42,296 bases of DNA from positions 1 through 42,296 of the forward strand of contig CAVBBL010000024.1 in the NCBI GenBank assembly GCA_963593905.1, written 5' to 3'. Position numbers and translations under genes: made by a program. Within the stretch, counting starts at the first letter, position 1. Each line of letters opens with the position of its first letter. The stretch comes from CAG-791 sp963593905 (GTDB taxonomy: Bacteria; Bacillota; Clostridia; Lachnospirales; Lachnospiraceae). The notes under the pieces are model-generated. The model did no database searches, was not told where the DNA came from, and saw only the letters and a list, made by a program, of their open reading frames with translations. Below, in pieces: positions 8,524 to 17,060 of the stretch.

Positions 8524-9285
8524 TCAAATTGAAGGGGCTGTTGCCTCTTCCCCTTTCTTTTCATGAATACCGGTCATTTCATCTGCTGCAGGTTCGGTCT
8601 TTAGTCTGCTGTTATCGCTGACCGTGTGCATCACCTCCAGCACTTCCAGACTTTTAAAATGTCCTGGCATACAGCGGCGGCGCAGTTCTCCGGCGATCTC
8701 TTCCAGCTGGCCGAGTACTTTTTCTGTCACCGTAAAGGTATACAGCTTTGCGATGGGTGTGTTCACGATAAAGGAAAGGGCATATAGGGTGGATTCCTCC
8801 CATCCCGGTCCTGCAGGCGGTCCGGGATACTCTCCCTCGATGACGACGGTACGAATCTCCAGCACGCAGCGTACCAGACGATTGGGAATCCCCGGCGCCT
8901 CCAGTGCCCGCAGGGACTGATAAAGCAGTAAAAGCAGCAGTGCCTCGTCATTATTTTCCCTTGTCCAATAGCTCATGATCTCCAGGAAATACATGCCGTA
9001 GCAGGACGCCTCCACATCGGTGCGGAGCTTTTCAAAATAATTCGCGATATTGATCTCTGTGACAACATTGGCGCTTCGTCCCGGAATCAGCCGGAAGGTG
9101 CCGAAGCAAAAGGGTCCGGCCGCCATCAGGGGACTTCCCGGCCGTCTGGCGCCTCTGGCAAAAGCAGAGATTCTCCCCCGCTCTCTGGTGAGAATCACCA
9201 ATCTTCTGTCATATTCTCCGGCGGAAGATGACTGCAGGATCAGTCCTGTCACCTCCTGTCCCAAATCTCTTCCCTGTGTCCCCAT
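8524..9285 (-). CDS. recO: DNA repair protein RecO
   Basis: RecO loads RecA onto SSB-coated DNA with RecR and anneals strands. The 253-residue protein starts with the OB fold (VTGLILQSSSAGEYDRRLVI, LTRERGRISAFARGARRPGS) and continues into the helical domain (CYGMYFLEIMSYW, ...YQSLRALE). The zinc-binding cysteine cluster of some RecO proteins is not evident, and the C-terminal 25 residues are low complexity. It follows era by only 2 nt; the era stop region supplies AAGGAATAG as ribosome binding site, so the two are coupled. Confidence 0.92.
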   Translation of the reverse strand: MGTQGRDLGQEVTGLILQSSSAGEYDRRLVILTRERGRISAFARGARRPGSPLMAAGPFCFGTFRLIPGRSANVVTEINIANYFEKLRTDVEASCYGMYFLEIMSYWTRENNDEALLLLLLYQSLRALEAPGIPNRLVRCVLEIRTVVIEGEYPGPPAGPGWEESTLYALSFIVNTPIAKLYTFTVTEKVLGQLEEIAGELRRRCMPGHFKSLEVLEVMHTVSDNSRLKTEPAADEMTGIHEKKGEEATAPSI

Positions 9286-9287
9286 TT

Positions 9288-10193
9288 CTATTCCTTGCGG
9301 CGATAGCCGAAATTCTTAAGCTGGGCAGTACTGTCCCGCCAATCCTTGCGCACCTTGACAAAGAGCTTTAGATTTACGCGGCACTCCAGCATCTGCTCTA
9401 TATCCGTTCTGGCTGCCTGCCCGATCTTTTTGATCATCTGGCCGCCCTTGCCGATAATGATCCCCTTATGGGAATCCTTTTCGCAGATGATGCAGGCCTC
9501 CACATCGCACAGATCCACAGGCTGCTGTCCTCTCCAATGCATCTTTTCGATGACCACCGCGATGCCGTGCGGCACCTCATCCTGTAAAAGACGAAGTGCC
9601 TTCTCACGGATGATCTCTCCGGCGATGTCCCGCTGGGTCTGGTCCGTCACCATTTCCTCATCATAGAAGGGTTCCCCCTCCGGCATCCTGTCAAAAATCG
9701 TCTTGCGAAGTTCCTCCACACCGTCTTTCGTCCTGGCGCTGACGGGGATGATCTCCGCAAAATTTCCAGCCTTTCGATAGGTATCCATCACCAGCAGGAT
9801 CTGTTCCTTTTTCACAGTGTCGATCTTATTGATCACCAGGATCACCGGTGTCTTCACTTCGGAGAGCACCTTAAGCACTGCCTGCTCTTCCTCTTCCAGC
9901 TTTGCCTTCGGCTCCACCAGATACAGAATCAGGTCTACTTCCTTTAAGGTGGACTGCGCCGCCTTCAGCATATACTCATCCAGTCTGGACCGTCCCCGAT
10001 GCATACCGGGCGTATCCAAAAAGACGATCTGTCCCCGCTCATCCGTATAGATGGTGCGGATCTGGTCTCTGGTAGTCTGCGGCTTATAGGACGTAATAGC
10101 GATCTTCTGCCCGATAAGCGTATTCATAAGTGTGGACTTTCCCACATTCGGTCTCCCCACAATCGTGGCAAAACCGGCCTTTTTCTTTTCCAT
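9288..10193 (-). CDS. era: GTPase Era
   Basis: Era binds the 3' end of 16S rRNA and assists 30S maturation. The 301-residue protein has G1 GRPNVGKSTLMN, G2/G3 TRDQIRTIYT and FLDTPGMHRG, G4 NKID, and a C-terminal KH domain (GKGGQMIKKIGQAARTDIE). The listed frame extends 58 codons further upstream into a hairpin array; the ATG at 10193 with GAGGTGACT fits the family. Overlapping signals place it in an operon with recO. Confidence 0.97.
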   Translation of the reverse strand: MEKKKAGFATIVGRPNVGKSTLMNTLIGQKIAITSYKPQTTRDQIRTIYTDERGQIVFLDTPGMHRGRSRLDEYMLKAAQSTLKEVDLILYLVEPKAKLEEEEQAVLKVLSEVKTPVILVINKIDTVKKEQILLVMDTYRKAGNFAEIIPVSARTKDGVEELRKTIFDRMPEGEPFYDEEMVTDQTQRDIAGEIIREKALRLLQDEVPHGIAVVIEKMHWRGQQPVDLCDVEACIICEKDSHKGIIIGKGGQMIKKIGQAARTDIEQMLECRVNLKLFVKVRKDWRDSTAQLKNFGYRRKE

Positions 10194-10208
10194 AGTCACC
10201 TCTTTAAA

Positions 10209-10368
10209 CCGCAGCTTGCTGCGGCTGCGCTGCGATTCCTCGGTATGCTGCACGCAGCATACCGGTGATCCACATGCAGTGCCATCAGGCGCTGTATGTG
10301 GACCCAACGAAGGATACCGCAGGCATCCTTGTAATGACTGCAAATAACCTCTGTTATTTGCAGTCATT
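10209..10368 (-). repeat. Array of five hairpins between the M16C peptidase gene and era
   Basis: Successive inverted repeats: CCGCAGC/GCTGCGG (10209-10224), CGGTATGCTG/CAGCATACCG (10241-10264), CCACATGCAG/CTGTATGTGG with one G-T (10270-10301), AAGGAT/ATCCTT (10310-10330) and a perfect 16-bp stem AATGACTGCAAATAAC/GTTATTTGCAGTCATT (10333-10368). The last begins 3 nt beyond the stop codon of the preceding gene. There is no T-run. Order and placement resemble element B (26276-26406), but the sequence differs, so kinship is only suspected. Confidence 0.7.
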
Positions 10369-10370
10369 TG

Positions 10371-13313
10371 CTACTGTATTTTCTCCACCGTCATGAATTT
10401 GTCTTTATTCGCTTCGATCTTTGCCGCGCTGCCCACTACGCAGAAACACTCATCCGCCATGATGGCATCCAGGTACGCTGCCAGTTCCCGAATCTTTGCA
10501 GGATCTGCATCCAGCACCTGGTCTCTTACCTTCTGAATATCCTCCTGACTGCTGCCGGTGAGATATCCCGTCAGAGAGTAACGTCCGTAGCGGTAAGCGG
10601 ACATAGGCTGATCCAGAGCACTGACAGCGCCGATGATATACTGGGTCATGGTGCGCTCATCCGCCTCGAAGTTTCGCACATATTCTGCGGCATCCAAAAA
10701 CGCCTGCACTGTCTGCTGCAGATGAGGATCCCGGTAGGATACCAGGTACGCCGTGCCATCCTTGCAGAAACTGCTCATGCAGCCGTAGGCGCCTCCTTTT
10801 ACCCGGATCGTGTTCCAAAGATAATCATAACCTAACATCACCCGCAGCACCCGCAGTGCGCCTGTGTACGCCAGACCATGATCGGCGAAATTACCTGCCC
10901 GGCACACATATTGCACCTGTCCGGCGGTGGCAAATCCCTCGTTCTTTTTCACCACTGCGGGCACAAAACCGGGACCTGCCTCTTTTTTATCATAAAGCTT
11001 ACCGGCCAGACCCAAAATAAGCGGCTTTACGCTTTCCTGAAGCTTTAACGGTGCCGTGATATCCACTGTCAGATTTTCTCTGCAATAGATGCCATCGGCT
11101 ATCTTTCCGAGATTCTCCAACAGCCTGTCTGCCTCTGTATCGTAATTTTCCAGAATACGGCACAGCAGACGATACGCACTGATACCGCCCATATCCTCAA
11201 TGATTGCAGAGGATGCACTCAAATAAGCACTGGCCCTGTTGGCTGCTGTGGTGTGACCGGCGCTGAGCAGATCCGACTTCATGGAAGAGCGCTCCTCCTC
11301 CAGAATCTCCCGAAGTCTGTCCTTCTCATCCCAGCGACTCTTCAGCAGAATCTCCTCCAGCAAGGCAAAGCACTTCTCCAGGTTTTCCGGCAGGATACTG
11401 GTATTGATCTCCAGGAAGGTACGATACTGCTCTCTATTCTTGCTGTCGGTATAAACATTTACCGAGGACTCCAGGCCGCCGGTATAGATCTGAATCTCAT
11501 TATTCAGATCGCCGTAGCTGTAATGTGCCGTGGAAAATTCTCCCACAATTCCCTTAAAAATGGACATATAGGGATACAGTTCCTGCGGCAGATCCTGCAT
11601 ATCAAAAAGCAGCCGTACATAGCAAATGCCGTTGGTCTCCAGATCATGGGTAATGAAAGGAATATTCTGTTCCTGCGTCACTGCATTGACATAAGGCTGG
11701 CATTCCCGTTTTAAATCTGCTCTGGTCAGCATAGGGATCTTCCTAAGATCCTCCGGTGCATCCGGTGTCTGCTGGAATCTGCGAAGGCTCTCGGTATCTG
11801 TCACGATCTTTTTTCGTTCTTCCCTGGTAAGGCCCTGCACATAAGCATCGATCCTTGCCTTTAATGCCTCTTCCTTTTTCTCTGTCAGGCCCTTTTTCGG
11901 TGCCAGAGTCAGCACCGCACGGTGAGGATTCTCAAGGAGATATTCCTTTACCAGCTTTTCAAAATAACCGGTCCCCACCTCTCTTCGCAGCTGTCCGTAG
12001 ATCTCTCCCAGTTCCAGTCGGAGCCAGGGTCTTGTATCCTCATAGAGCCAGCTGCCCAGAGCATCCAGACCGTATTCCAGTCCCTTGGGCACGGAGCCGT
12101 AATCTGCCTCCCGGAAGCGGAACTCATGATAATTGATTCCCGCCAGCAGAAGCTTTTCATCGAATCCTTCCTCTGTGATCTTCTGTAAGGTCTCCCGAAT
12201 GGTCTCTGTGAAGCTTTCTTCCTTCGCAGCATCTGTGTAACGGGACACGATGGAAAAGCAGGGCTGCAGGACGTCCTCTTCGTAAAGGCTGTACACATCC
12301 CGGCCGATGCCCTTTTTCAGCAAGGCTTCCTTTACCGGTGCCCCTGCTGCCTCACAGAGGCAATAATCCAGCACCTTGAAGGCCACGGTTTTCTTAGCAT
12401 CCAGACCGTCTCCCAGGGACACATTGTAGGAAAGGTAAGCATTGCCCTCCTCTTCTTCGTCCTCCATGATGGAATATTCCCTGGAGGCACTGACAGACTG
12501 TGCAAAGGCAGCCTGTGCAGGAATAGCGGAATCCACCTCCTGCTGTGTAAAGTTTGACAGATATGCCTCATCCAGATAGGTCAGCCGCTCTGCCATGTCC
12601 ATATCACCGTACAGGTAAATATAACTGTTGGAAGGATGATAGTATTTTCTATGAAAATCCAGATAGTTCTCATAGGTCAGATCCGGGATATTCTCCGGGT
12701 CTCCGCCGGACTCCACTGCATAGGGTGTATCCGGATATAACGCCGTAAAGATTTCCCTGGAAAGAAGGTCGTCCGGGGAGGACAACGCGCCTTTCATCTC
12801 GTTATAGACCACACCGTTAATGGTGACAGGGCCGTCCTCCTTTTCCGCCTCGTAATGCCAGCCCTCCTGCTGAAAAATCCTGGGTTCCTGATAAATACGG
12901 GGATAAAAAACCGCATCCAGATACACATGCATCAGATTCTTAAAGTCTGTATCATTGCAGCTGGCCACGGGATAGACCGTCTTATCCGGATAGGTCATAG
13001 CGTTTAAAAAGGTATTTAAAGAGCCCTTTACCAGCTCTATAAAAGGATCCTTAACAGGAAAATCCCGGGAGCCGCAAAGCACTGTATGCTCTATGATATG
13101 GGCCACACCGGTGGAGTCCGCCGGCGGCGTGCGAAATCCGATATAAAAGACCTTATTCTCATCCTGATTGGAGAGAAGTGCTATCTTCGCTCCGCTTTTC
13201 TTATGGCGAAGCTGCCAGCCATCCGAATGAAGATCCTCCAGATAACGATGTTCCAGCACTTCGTAGGCCTGCAGTGCCTCTATCTGCTTTACTTTCTCTT
13301 CTGTCATTTCCAT
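10371..13313 (-). CDS. M16C-family zinc metallopeptidase (presequence protease-like)
   Basis: The 980-residue protein is a four-domain pitrilysin/PreP-type oligopeptidase. The inverted zinc motif HxxEH is at residues 72-76 (VAHIIEHTVLCGS), with the distal glutamate expected in the following ...NEMKGALSSPDD region near residue 170; GSLNTFLNAMTYPDKTVYPV is characteristic of the subfamily. No signal peptide, so it is probably cytosolic and degrades peptides. Start: ATG at 13313 or the one two codons later; AAAGGA lies 12 nt upstream, so the choice is not firm. A sigma-A promoter (13377-13405) precedes it. Confidence 0.92.
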   Translation of the reverse strand: MEMTEEKVKQIEALQAYEVLEHRYLEDLHSDGWQLRHKKSGAKIALLSNQDENKVFYIGFRTPPADSTGVAHIIEHTVLCGSRDFPVKDPFIELVKGSLNTFLNAMTYPDKTVYPVASCNDTDFKNLMHVYLDAVFYPRIYQEPRIFQQEGWHYEAEKEDGPVTINGVVYNEMKGALSSPDDLLSREIFTALYPDTPYAVESGGDPENIPDLTYENYLDFHRKYYHPSNSYIYLYGDMDMAERLTYLDEAYLSNFTQQEVDSAIPAQAAFAQSVSASREYSIMEDEEEEGNAYLSYNVSLGDGLDAKKTVAFKVLDYCLCEAAGAPVKEALLKKGIGRDVYSLYEEDVLQPCFSIVSRYTDAAKEESFTETIRETLQKITEEGFDEKLLLAGINYHEFRFREADYGSVPKGLEYGLDALGSWLYEDTRPWLRLELGEIYGQLRREVGTGYFEKLVKEYLLENPHRAVLTLAPKKGLTEKKEEALKARIDAYVQGLTREERKKIVTDTESLRRFQQTPDAPEDLRKIPMLTRADLKRECQPYVNAVTQEQNIPFITHDLETNGICYVRLLFDMQDLPQELYPYMSIFKGIVGEFSTAHYSYGDLNNEIQIYTGGLESSVNVYTDSKNREQYRTFLEINTSILPENLEKCFALLEEILLKSRWDEKDRLREILEEERSSMKSDLLSAGHTTAANRASAYLSASSAIIEDMGGISAYRLLCRILENYDTEADRLLENLGKIADGIYCRENLTVDITAPLKLQESVKPLILGLAGKLYDKKEAGPGFVPAVVKKNEGFATAGQVQYVCRAGNFADHGLAYTGALRVLRVMLGYDYLWNTIRVKGGAYGCMSSFCKDGTAYLVSYRDPHLQQTVQAFLDAAEYVRNFEADERTMTQYIIGAVSALDQPMSAYRYGRYSLTGYLTGSSQEDIQKVRDQVLDADPAKIRELAAYLDAIMADECFCVVGSAAKIEANKDKFMTVEKIQ

Positions 13314-13376
13314 GTATTCTATGATCCTTTCCGCTCTTTTCCATACAGAGGATGCACCTGCATCCACACAGACTTG

Positions 13377-13405
13377 ATTATATAATTCACAGAAAAAAGC
13401 GTCAA
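13377..13405 (-). promoter_or_regulatory. Promoter of the M16C peptidase gene
   Basis: On the minus strand TTGACG (13400-13405), 17 bp, TATAAT (13377-13382), 64 bp before the start codon. The -35 box is the descending arm of the upstream terminator (13393-13420), so the two signals share bases. Confidence 0.8.
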
Positions 13406-13420
13406 CCGACGGCTGACGCT
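13393..13420 (-). terminator. Rho-independent terminator overlapping a promoter
   Basis: On the minus strand AGCGTCAGCC-GTC-GGTTGACGCT forms a 10-bp stem with one G-T, followed by six T. It ends transcription from the transsulfuration-family gene upstream. Confidence 0.8.
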
Positions 13421-13441
13421 CTCTTCTGTAGCTGCTTTGTT

Positions 13442-13535
13442 CTGATGCCAATCCAATTCCCTGCAAAGCCGCCCCTGTTAAGCTTAAGTACCTGAAGGGC
13501 TTTATACTGATGCTGATCCAATTTCCTGCAAATCC
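13442..13535. repeat. Direct repeat of 29 bp
   Basis: CTGATGCCAATCCAATTCCC... at 13442-13470 recurs at 13507-13535 with four changes. The second copy abuts the stop codon of the transsulfuration-family gene. No function recognised. Confidence 0.6.
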
Positions 13536-14726
13536 TTAACTTTCCTTATCCGCAATGGCAAATACTCTCTCGAATTCTCCGATGAGATCCTCCGCTCCCT
13601 CTATGCCCACAGACAGCCGCAGCAGTTTATCCGTAATGCCGTTCTTTTCCCGAAGTGCCTCCGGTACTTCCGCATGGGTCTGGGTAAGCGGATAAGTGAT
13701 CAGGGTCTCTGTGCCCCCCAGACTCTCCGCAAAGTAAAACAGTTCCACATTTCGCAGGAAGGAAAGAGCAAATTCCTTTGATCTGACTTCAAAGCTGATC
13801 ATAGCGCCAAAGCCTCTGGCCTGCTCTTTCATGATCTCATAACCGGGATGATCTGCAAGCCCCGGGTAAATCACCTTTTTTACATAAGGAGAGCTCTCCA
13901 GAAACCGGGCAATCTTCTGTGCATTCTGCTCTGCCCTCTCCATGCGCACCGCCAGCGTGCGAATGCCCCGGAGCATCAGCCAGCAGTCAAAAGGGGCCAT
14001 AGCAGAGCCGATGGTAGTGGACAGATAGCGAAGCTTCTCCTCCAGTTCTGCGTCATTGACCACCAGGAAACCTCCGATGGTATCGTGATGACCGCTTAAA
14101 AACTTGGTACCACTGTGAACGACGATGTCTGCGCCCAGATCCAGGGGGTTCTGAAAATAAGGAGAGAGGAAAGTATTGTCCACGATCAGCAATGCCCCGT
14201 GACGATGTGCCTTTTCGGCCAGCTTTTTTAAATCCGTCACATGCATCATGGGATTGGTGGGTGTCTCCAAATAAACCGCCTTCGCCCCCTCTGTCAGCAG
14301 AGGCTCCACATCCTGCGTACTGATATCCAAAGTATGGAATACCAGACCGTTTTTCTCACCCACATTCTGAAAAAGACGAACGCTGCCGCCGTAGAGATCC
14401 TCGTCGATGACAATATGATCTCCAGGCTTAAAGAGTTCCAGCATCACGGAGATAGCTGCCATGCCGCTGGAAAAAGCCATAGCCCCCCGGCCGTTTTCCA
14501 GACTTGCCACAATGCTCTCCAACTGCTGTCTGGTGGGATTGCTCTGCCTGGTATAGCTGAAGCTGTCCGCCTCATGCCCCGGCTCTCTGTGCGAGAAGGT
14601 AGCAGTCTGATAAATAGGAAAGCTGATGGCATGATACTGATCCTGAATACTTAAATCCATGCCCTGACACTTGGTCTCCAGCGAGACATTCCACTGTTCT
14701 TTTTCTTTATTCGAATTAAAATCCAT
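13536..14726 (-). CDS. Transsulfuration-family PLP enzyme (cystathionine gamma-synthase / beta-lyase type)
   Basis: The 396-residue protein belongs to the Cys/Met metabolism PLP family: FPIYQTATFSH, YTRQSNPTRQQLE (phosphate-binding Tyr and Arg of the neighbouring subunit), AFSSGMAAI, DEDLYGGSVRLF, YLETPTNPM, LIVDNTFLSPYFQNPLDLGAD and the PLP lysine in VVHSGTKFLSGH. It acts on cystathionine or O-acyl-homoserine in methionine/cysteine interconversion; family motifs alone do not separate synthase from lyase. ATG at 14726 follows AAAGGG. The next upstream gene is a MalY/PatB C-S lyase, so sulfur amino acid turnover is the common theme. A terminator (13393-13420) follows. Confidence 0.9.
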   Translation of the reverse strand: MDFNSNKEKEQWNVSLETKCQGMDLSIQDQYHAISFPIYQTATFSHREPGHEADSFSYTRQSNPTRQQLESIVASLENGRGAMAFSSGMAAISVMLELFKPGDHIVIDEDLYGGSVRLFQNVGEKNGLVFHTLDISTQDVEPLLTEGAKAVYLETPTNPMMHVTDLKKLAEKAHRHGALLIVDNTFLSPYFQNPLDLGADIVVHSGTKFLSGHHDTIGGFLVVNDAELEEKLRYLSTTIGSAMAPFDCWLMLRGIRTLAVRMERAEQNAQKIARFLESSPYVKKVIYPGLADHPGYEIMKEQARGFGAMISFEVRSKEFALSFLRNVELFYFAESLGGTETLITYPLTQTHAEVPEALREKNGITDKLLRLSVGIEGAEDLIGEFERVFAIADKES

Positions 14727-14836
14727 GATTGCCCTTTCTGTTTGAGATATCCCATAGGCTACAGTCTCCCGGCAGCCGATTATTGCTCATTTTATCATTA
14801 TGAAATAAATCGCTATAATGCGCTTATTGCAGATAC

Positions 14837-14912
14837 GATTTCCCTACTGCTCGACCGAGCTCCAAAGCCGTGCGGATTTCCATACTGCCCGGCCGTGCGC
14901 CAAAGCCACGCG
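14837..14912. repeat. Two tandem 38-bp units
   Basis: The unit beginning GATTTCCCTACTGCTCGACC (14837-14874) is followed directly by a second (14875-14912) that matches at 31 of 38 positions. It fills the gap between the malY-type gene and the transsulfuration-family gene; no promoter was firmly seen there. The 38-bp period equals that of the array at 16892, but the sequences are not clearly related. Confidence 0.65.
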
Positions 14913-14932
14913 AACAACTCACATCCGCTGCA

Positions 14933-16156
14933 TTACTTATTTTGCTGCACCGCTTTCGCCAGCTGCGAAAGTCCCTGTTCTAAGATGCTTCGGGGACACG
15001 CTATATTAAATCTGGCAAACAGCGCATTCTCTCCTCCAAAAATCACACCCTCATCCAGCCACAGATGCGCTTTGTCCACCAGTAAGGTGTGAAGCTCTCC
15101 GTAATTATCCACAACACCGGAAAAATCCACCCACAGCAGGTAGGTTCCCTCCGGCTCTATAAGCCTCGCTCCGGGAATATTTTCCTTAAGATACTGCCTG
15201 AAGAAATTCAGATTTTCTTCCAGATAAACAAGCAGTGCATCCAGCCATTCCTCGCCCTTCTCATAGACTGCTTTCACTGCCGTGATACCCATCACATTTC
15301 CCTGACTGTAGCCTGCGGCAGCATTCTCCTTTTTAAATGCCAATTGCAGCTGCTCATTCGAAATGAGGATATTCGCCGTCTGCAATCCTGCCATATTAAA
15401 GGACTTGCTGGGAGAAGTGCAGATTACCGCATTCTCCACATAACCCTCCTCCAACGTACCGTAAGGCGTAAAGTGATGGCCGGAGAAAATAAAATCACAG
15501 TGAATCTCATCCACTACAACCCTCACCTGATAGCGAAGGCAGATCTCACTGACTCTTTCCAGCTCATCCCTGCTCCAGACTCTGCCCACCGGATTGTGCG
15601 GACTGCACAGAAGGAACAGCTTTACATGGTTTTGCCGGATTTTCTCCTCAAAATCCGCCAGATCCATGACATAGCGGCTCTCTTGCCCCTCCATTCTGCG
15701 AATCAGCGGACTGCTCACGCACACTCTGTGATTATCCTCAATCACCTCCCGGAAGGGATAGTAGACAGGCTCCTGTATGAGCACCGCATCCCCAGGCTCT
15801 GTCAGTGCCCGAACAGCCGTGGCCAGCGCATAGACCACACCCGGCGTCACCGTATTCCACTCTCTCCTGATCTCCCAGCCATAGCGGTGCCTGAACCATC
15901 TCTCCAATATGTCATAATACACATCATCCGGATCCGTATAACCGAAGATTCCGTGATCAACACGCTCCCGAAGACAGGAAAGCACCTCCGGCGGCAGCGG
16001 AAAATCCATATCCGCCACCCACATCGGCAGCAAATCCTCCCGCCCCATGCGCGCCTTTCCAAAATCATATTTCAGGCAGGAAGTGTTTCTCCTGTCTGTA
16101 ATTTTGTCAAAATCATAGCATTGCTTAAATTCATTTGTAGTCTTTGTAGAATTCAT
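14933..16156 (-). CDS. MalY/PatB-type cysteine-S-conjugate beta-lyase
   Basis: The 407-residue protein is a fold-type I aminotransferase-like C-S lyase: LPMWVADMDFPLPPEV and GIFGYTDPDDVYYDILERWF near the start, CSPHNPVGRVW, VVDEIHCDFIF and the PLP lysine in TSPSKSFNMAGLQTAN. Such enzymes cleave cystathionine or cysteine conjugates to a thiol, pyruvate and ammonia; some (MalY) also act as regulators. Cytosolic. ATG at 16156 follows CGGAG. It lies directly upstream of the transsulfuration-family gene on the same strand. A candidate promoter is at 16222-16250. Confidence 0.9.
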   Translation of the reverse strand: MNSTKTTNEFKQCYDFDKITDRRNTSCLKYDFGKARMGREDLLPMWVADMDFPLPPEVLSCLRERVDHGIFGYTDPDDVYYDILERWFRHRYGWEIRREWNTVTPGVVYALATAVRALTEPGDAVLIQEPVYYPFREVIEDNHRVCVSSPLIRRMEGQESRYVMDLADFEEKIRQNHVKLFLLCSPHNPVGRVWSRDELERVSEICLRYQVRVVVDEIHCDFIFSGHHFTPYGTLEEGYVENAVICTSPSKSFNMAGLQTANILISNEQLQLAFKKENAAAGYSQGNVMGITAVKAVYEKGEEWLDALLVYLEENLNFFRQYLKENIPGARLIEPEGTYLLWVDFSGVVDNYGELHTLLVDKAHLWLDEGVIFGGENALFARFNIACPRSILEQGLSQLAKAVQQNK

Positions 16157-16221
16157 CGTAAACTCCGATATCTCTGCCTAATCCGTTGTTCCATTTCATA
16201 CTTTTTATATAGGTATTATAT

Positions 16222-16250
16222 ACTTTATGCTATGTTATTCTGTAAGTCAA
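16222..16250 (-). promoter_or_regulatory. Candidate promoter of the malY-type gene
   Basis: TTGACT (16245-16250), 17 bp, TAAAGT (16222-16227) on the minus strand, in an AT-rich stretch. The -10 is weak (4 of 6); a TATAAT nearby is too far from any -35. Confidence 0.4.
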
Positions 16251-16286
16251 TACAGACTTTACAATTTGCTTTTGTCAAAAGCCCAA

Positions 16287-16534
16287 TGCGACGCACCGCA
16301 GCAGAATGGATTGCAGCCTCTGCAGCGTGTACCAGTTTTGCTTGGGTCCGCCTCGAAGGCGTAGGATGGTATCTGGTGCGCTTTCAGAGCGCATCAGATA
16401 GGCCCGCCTTGTTTGAGCAGACCGCCATCAGGCGGGATGCGAGTTAAGGGCCGGCCATCCGCAGACGAGAGGCGAACCTTAGCAAAACGGTGCACGATGC
16501 AATGGATGCAATCCATCTGCTGCGGTGCGGCGCA
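16287..16534 (+). repeat. Element A, copy 2 (248 bp, palindromic)
   Basis: Full copy with imperfect terminal inverted repeats (TGCGACGCACCGCAGCAG at the left; the right end inverted reads TGCGCCGCACCGCAGCAG). Pairing continues inward through CAGTTTTGCT/AGCAAAACGG, CGCCTC/GAGGCG and GGATGG/CCATCC. Two inner hairpins follow: ATCTGGTGCGCT/AGCGCATCAGAT (16371-16399, one G-T pair) and CCCGCCT/AGGCGGG. Strand is given as the orientation of this copy. It is nearly identical to copy 3 and lies 352 bp from it in direct orientation. Confidence 0.85.
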
Positions 16535-16638
16535 TGGCCGGGGAGCCAACTACGTCAAACCTGAATAAACCACCGAAAAGCCGCCTACCCCAAAGCATAC
16601 AAAGCAAACTTAGCATTTTCCTTTTCTCCAAAGCCTAA

Positions 16639-16886
16639 TGCGCCGCACCGCAGCAGAATGGATTGCAGCCTCTGCAGCGTGTACCAGTTTTGCTTAGGTC
16701 CGCCTCGAAGGCGTAGGATGGTATCTGGTGCGCTTTCAGAGCGCACCAGATAGGCCCGCCTTGTTTGAGCAGACCGCCATCAGGCGGGATGCGAGTTAAG
16801 GGCCGGCCATCCGCAGACGAGAGGCGAACCTTAGCAAAACGGTGCACGATGCAATGGATGCAATCCATCTGCTGCGGTGCGGCGCA
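16639..16886 (+). repeat. Element A, copy 3 (248 bp, palindromic)
   Basis: Same length and structure as copy 2. The terminal inverted repeat ATGCGCCGCACCGCAGCAG is perfect over 19 bp, and the inner hairpin ATCTGGTGCGCT/AGCGCACCAGAT (16723-16751) pairs perfectly. Flanks of copies 2 and 3 are partly alike (AAAGCC before, GGCCGGG after), so one arose from the other by a duplication larger than the element. It lies between ftsZ and the malY-type gene, outside both transcripts as far as signals show. Confidence 0.85.
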
Positions 16887-16891
16887 TGGCC

Positions 16892-17013
16892 GGGAAGCCA
16901 CCAAAAGCGCTGCAATACAACGCGTACCCGGGAGACCACCAAAAGCGCTGCAATGCAATGCACGCCCGGGAGACCACCAAAAGCGCCGCAATACAACAAA
17001 TGTCCGGGAGGCC
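16892..17013. repeat. 38-bp tandem repeat, just over three units
   Basis: Units at 16892-16929, 16930-16967 and 16968-17005 plus a partial. Each carries ACCACCAAAAGCGC, GCAATACAAC or close variants, and CCGGGAG at the joints. Units abut without spacers, so this is not a CRISPR. A related single unit follows element A copy 2 near 16540. Confidence 0.85.
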
Positions 17014-17044
17014 AAAAAAAGGACCCCGGATCACTCCGGAGCCC
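17014..17044 (-). terminator. Rho-independent terminator of ftsZ
   Basis: On the minus strand GGGCTCCGGA-GTGA-TCCGGGGTCC forms a 10-bp stem with two G-T pairs and a GNRA-type tetraloop, followed by seven T. It lies about 90 bp beyond the ftsZ stop codon. Confidence 0.85.
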
Positions 17045-17060
17045 TCCAGCTCATCGCACA

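Noticed and set aside
16287..16534. Element A as an IscB/TnpB-associated guide RNA
   Set aside because: No nuclease or transposase gene nearby, and the sequence does not show motifs I know from those RNAs; it remains a possibility only by search.
16892..17005. Regularly spaced repeats suggesting a CRISPR
   Set aside because: The 38-bp units abut with no unique spacers, and there are no cas genes.
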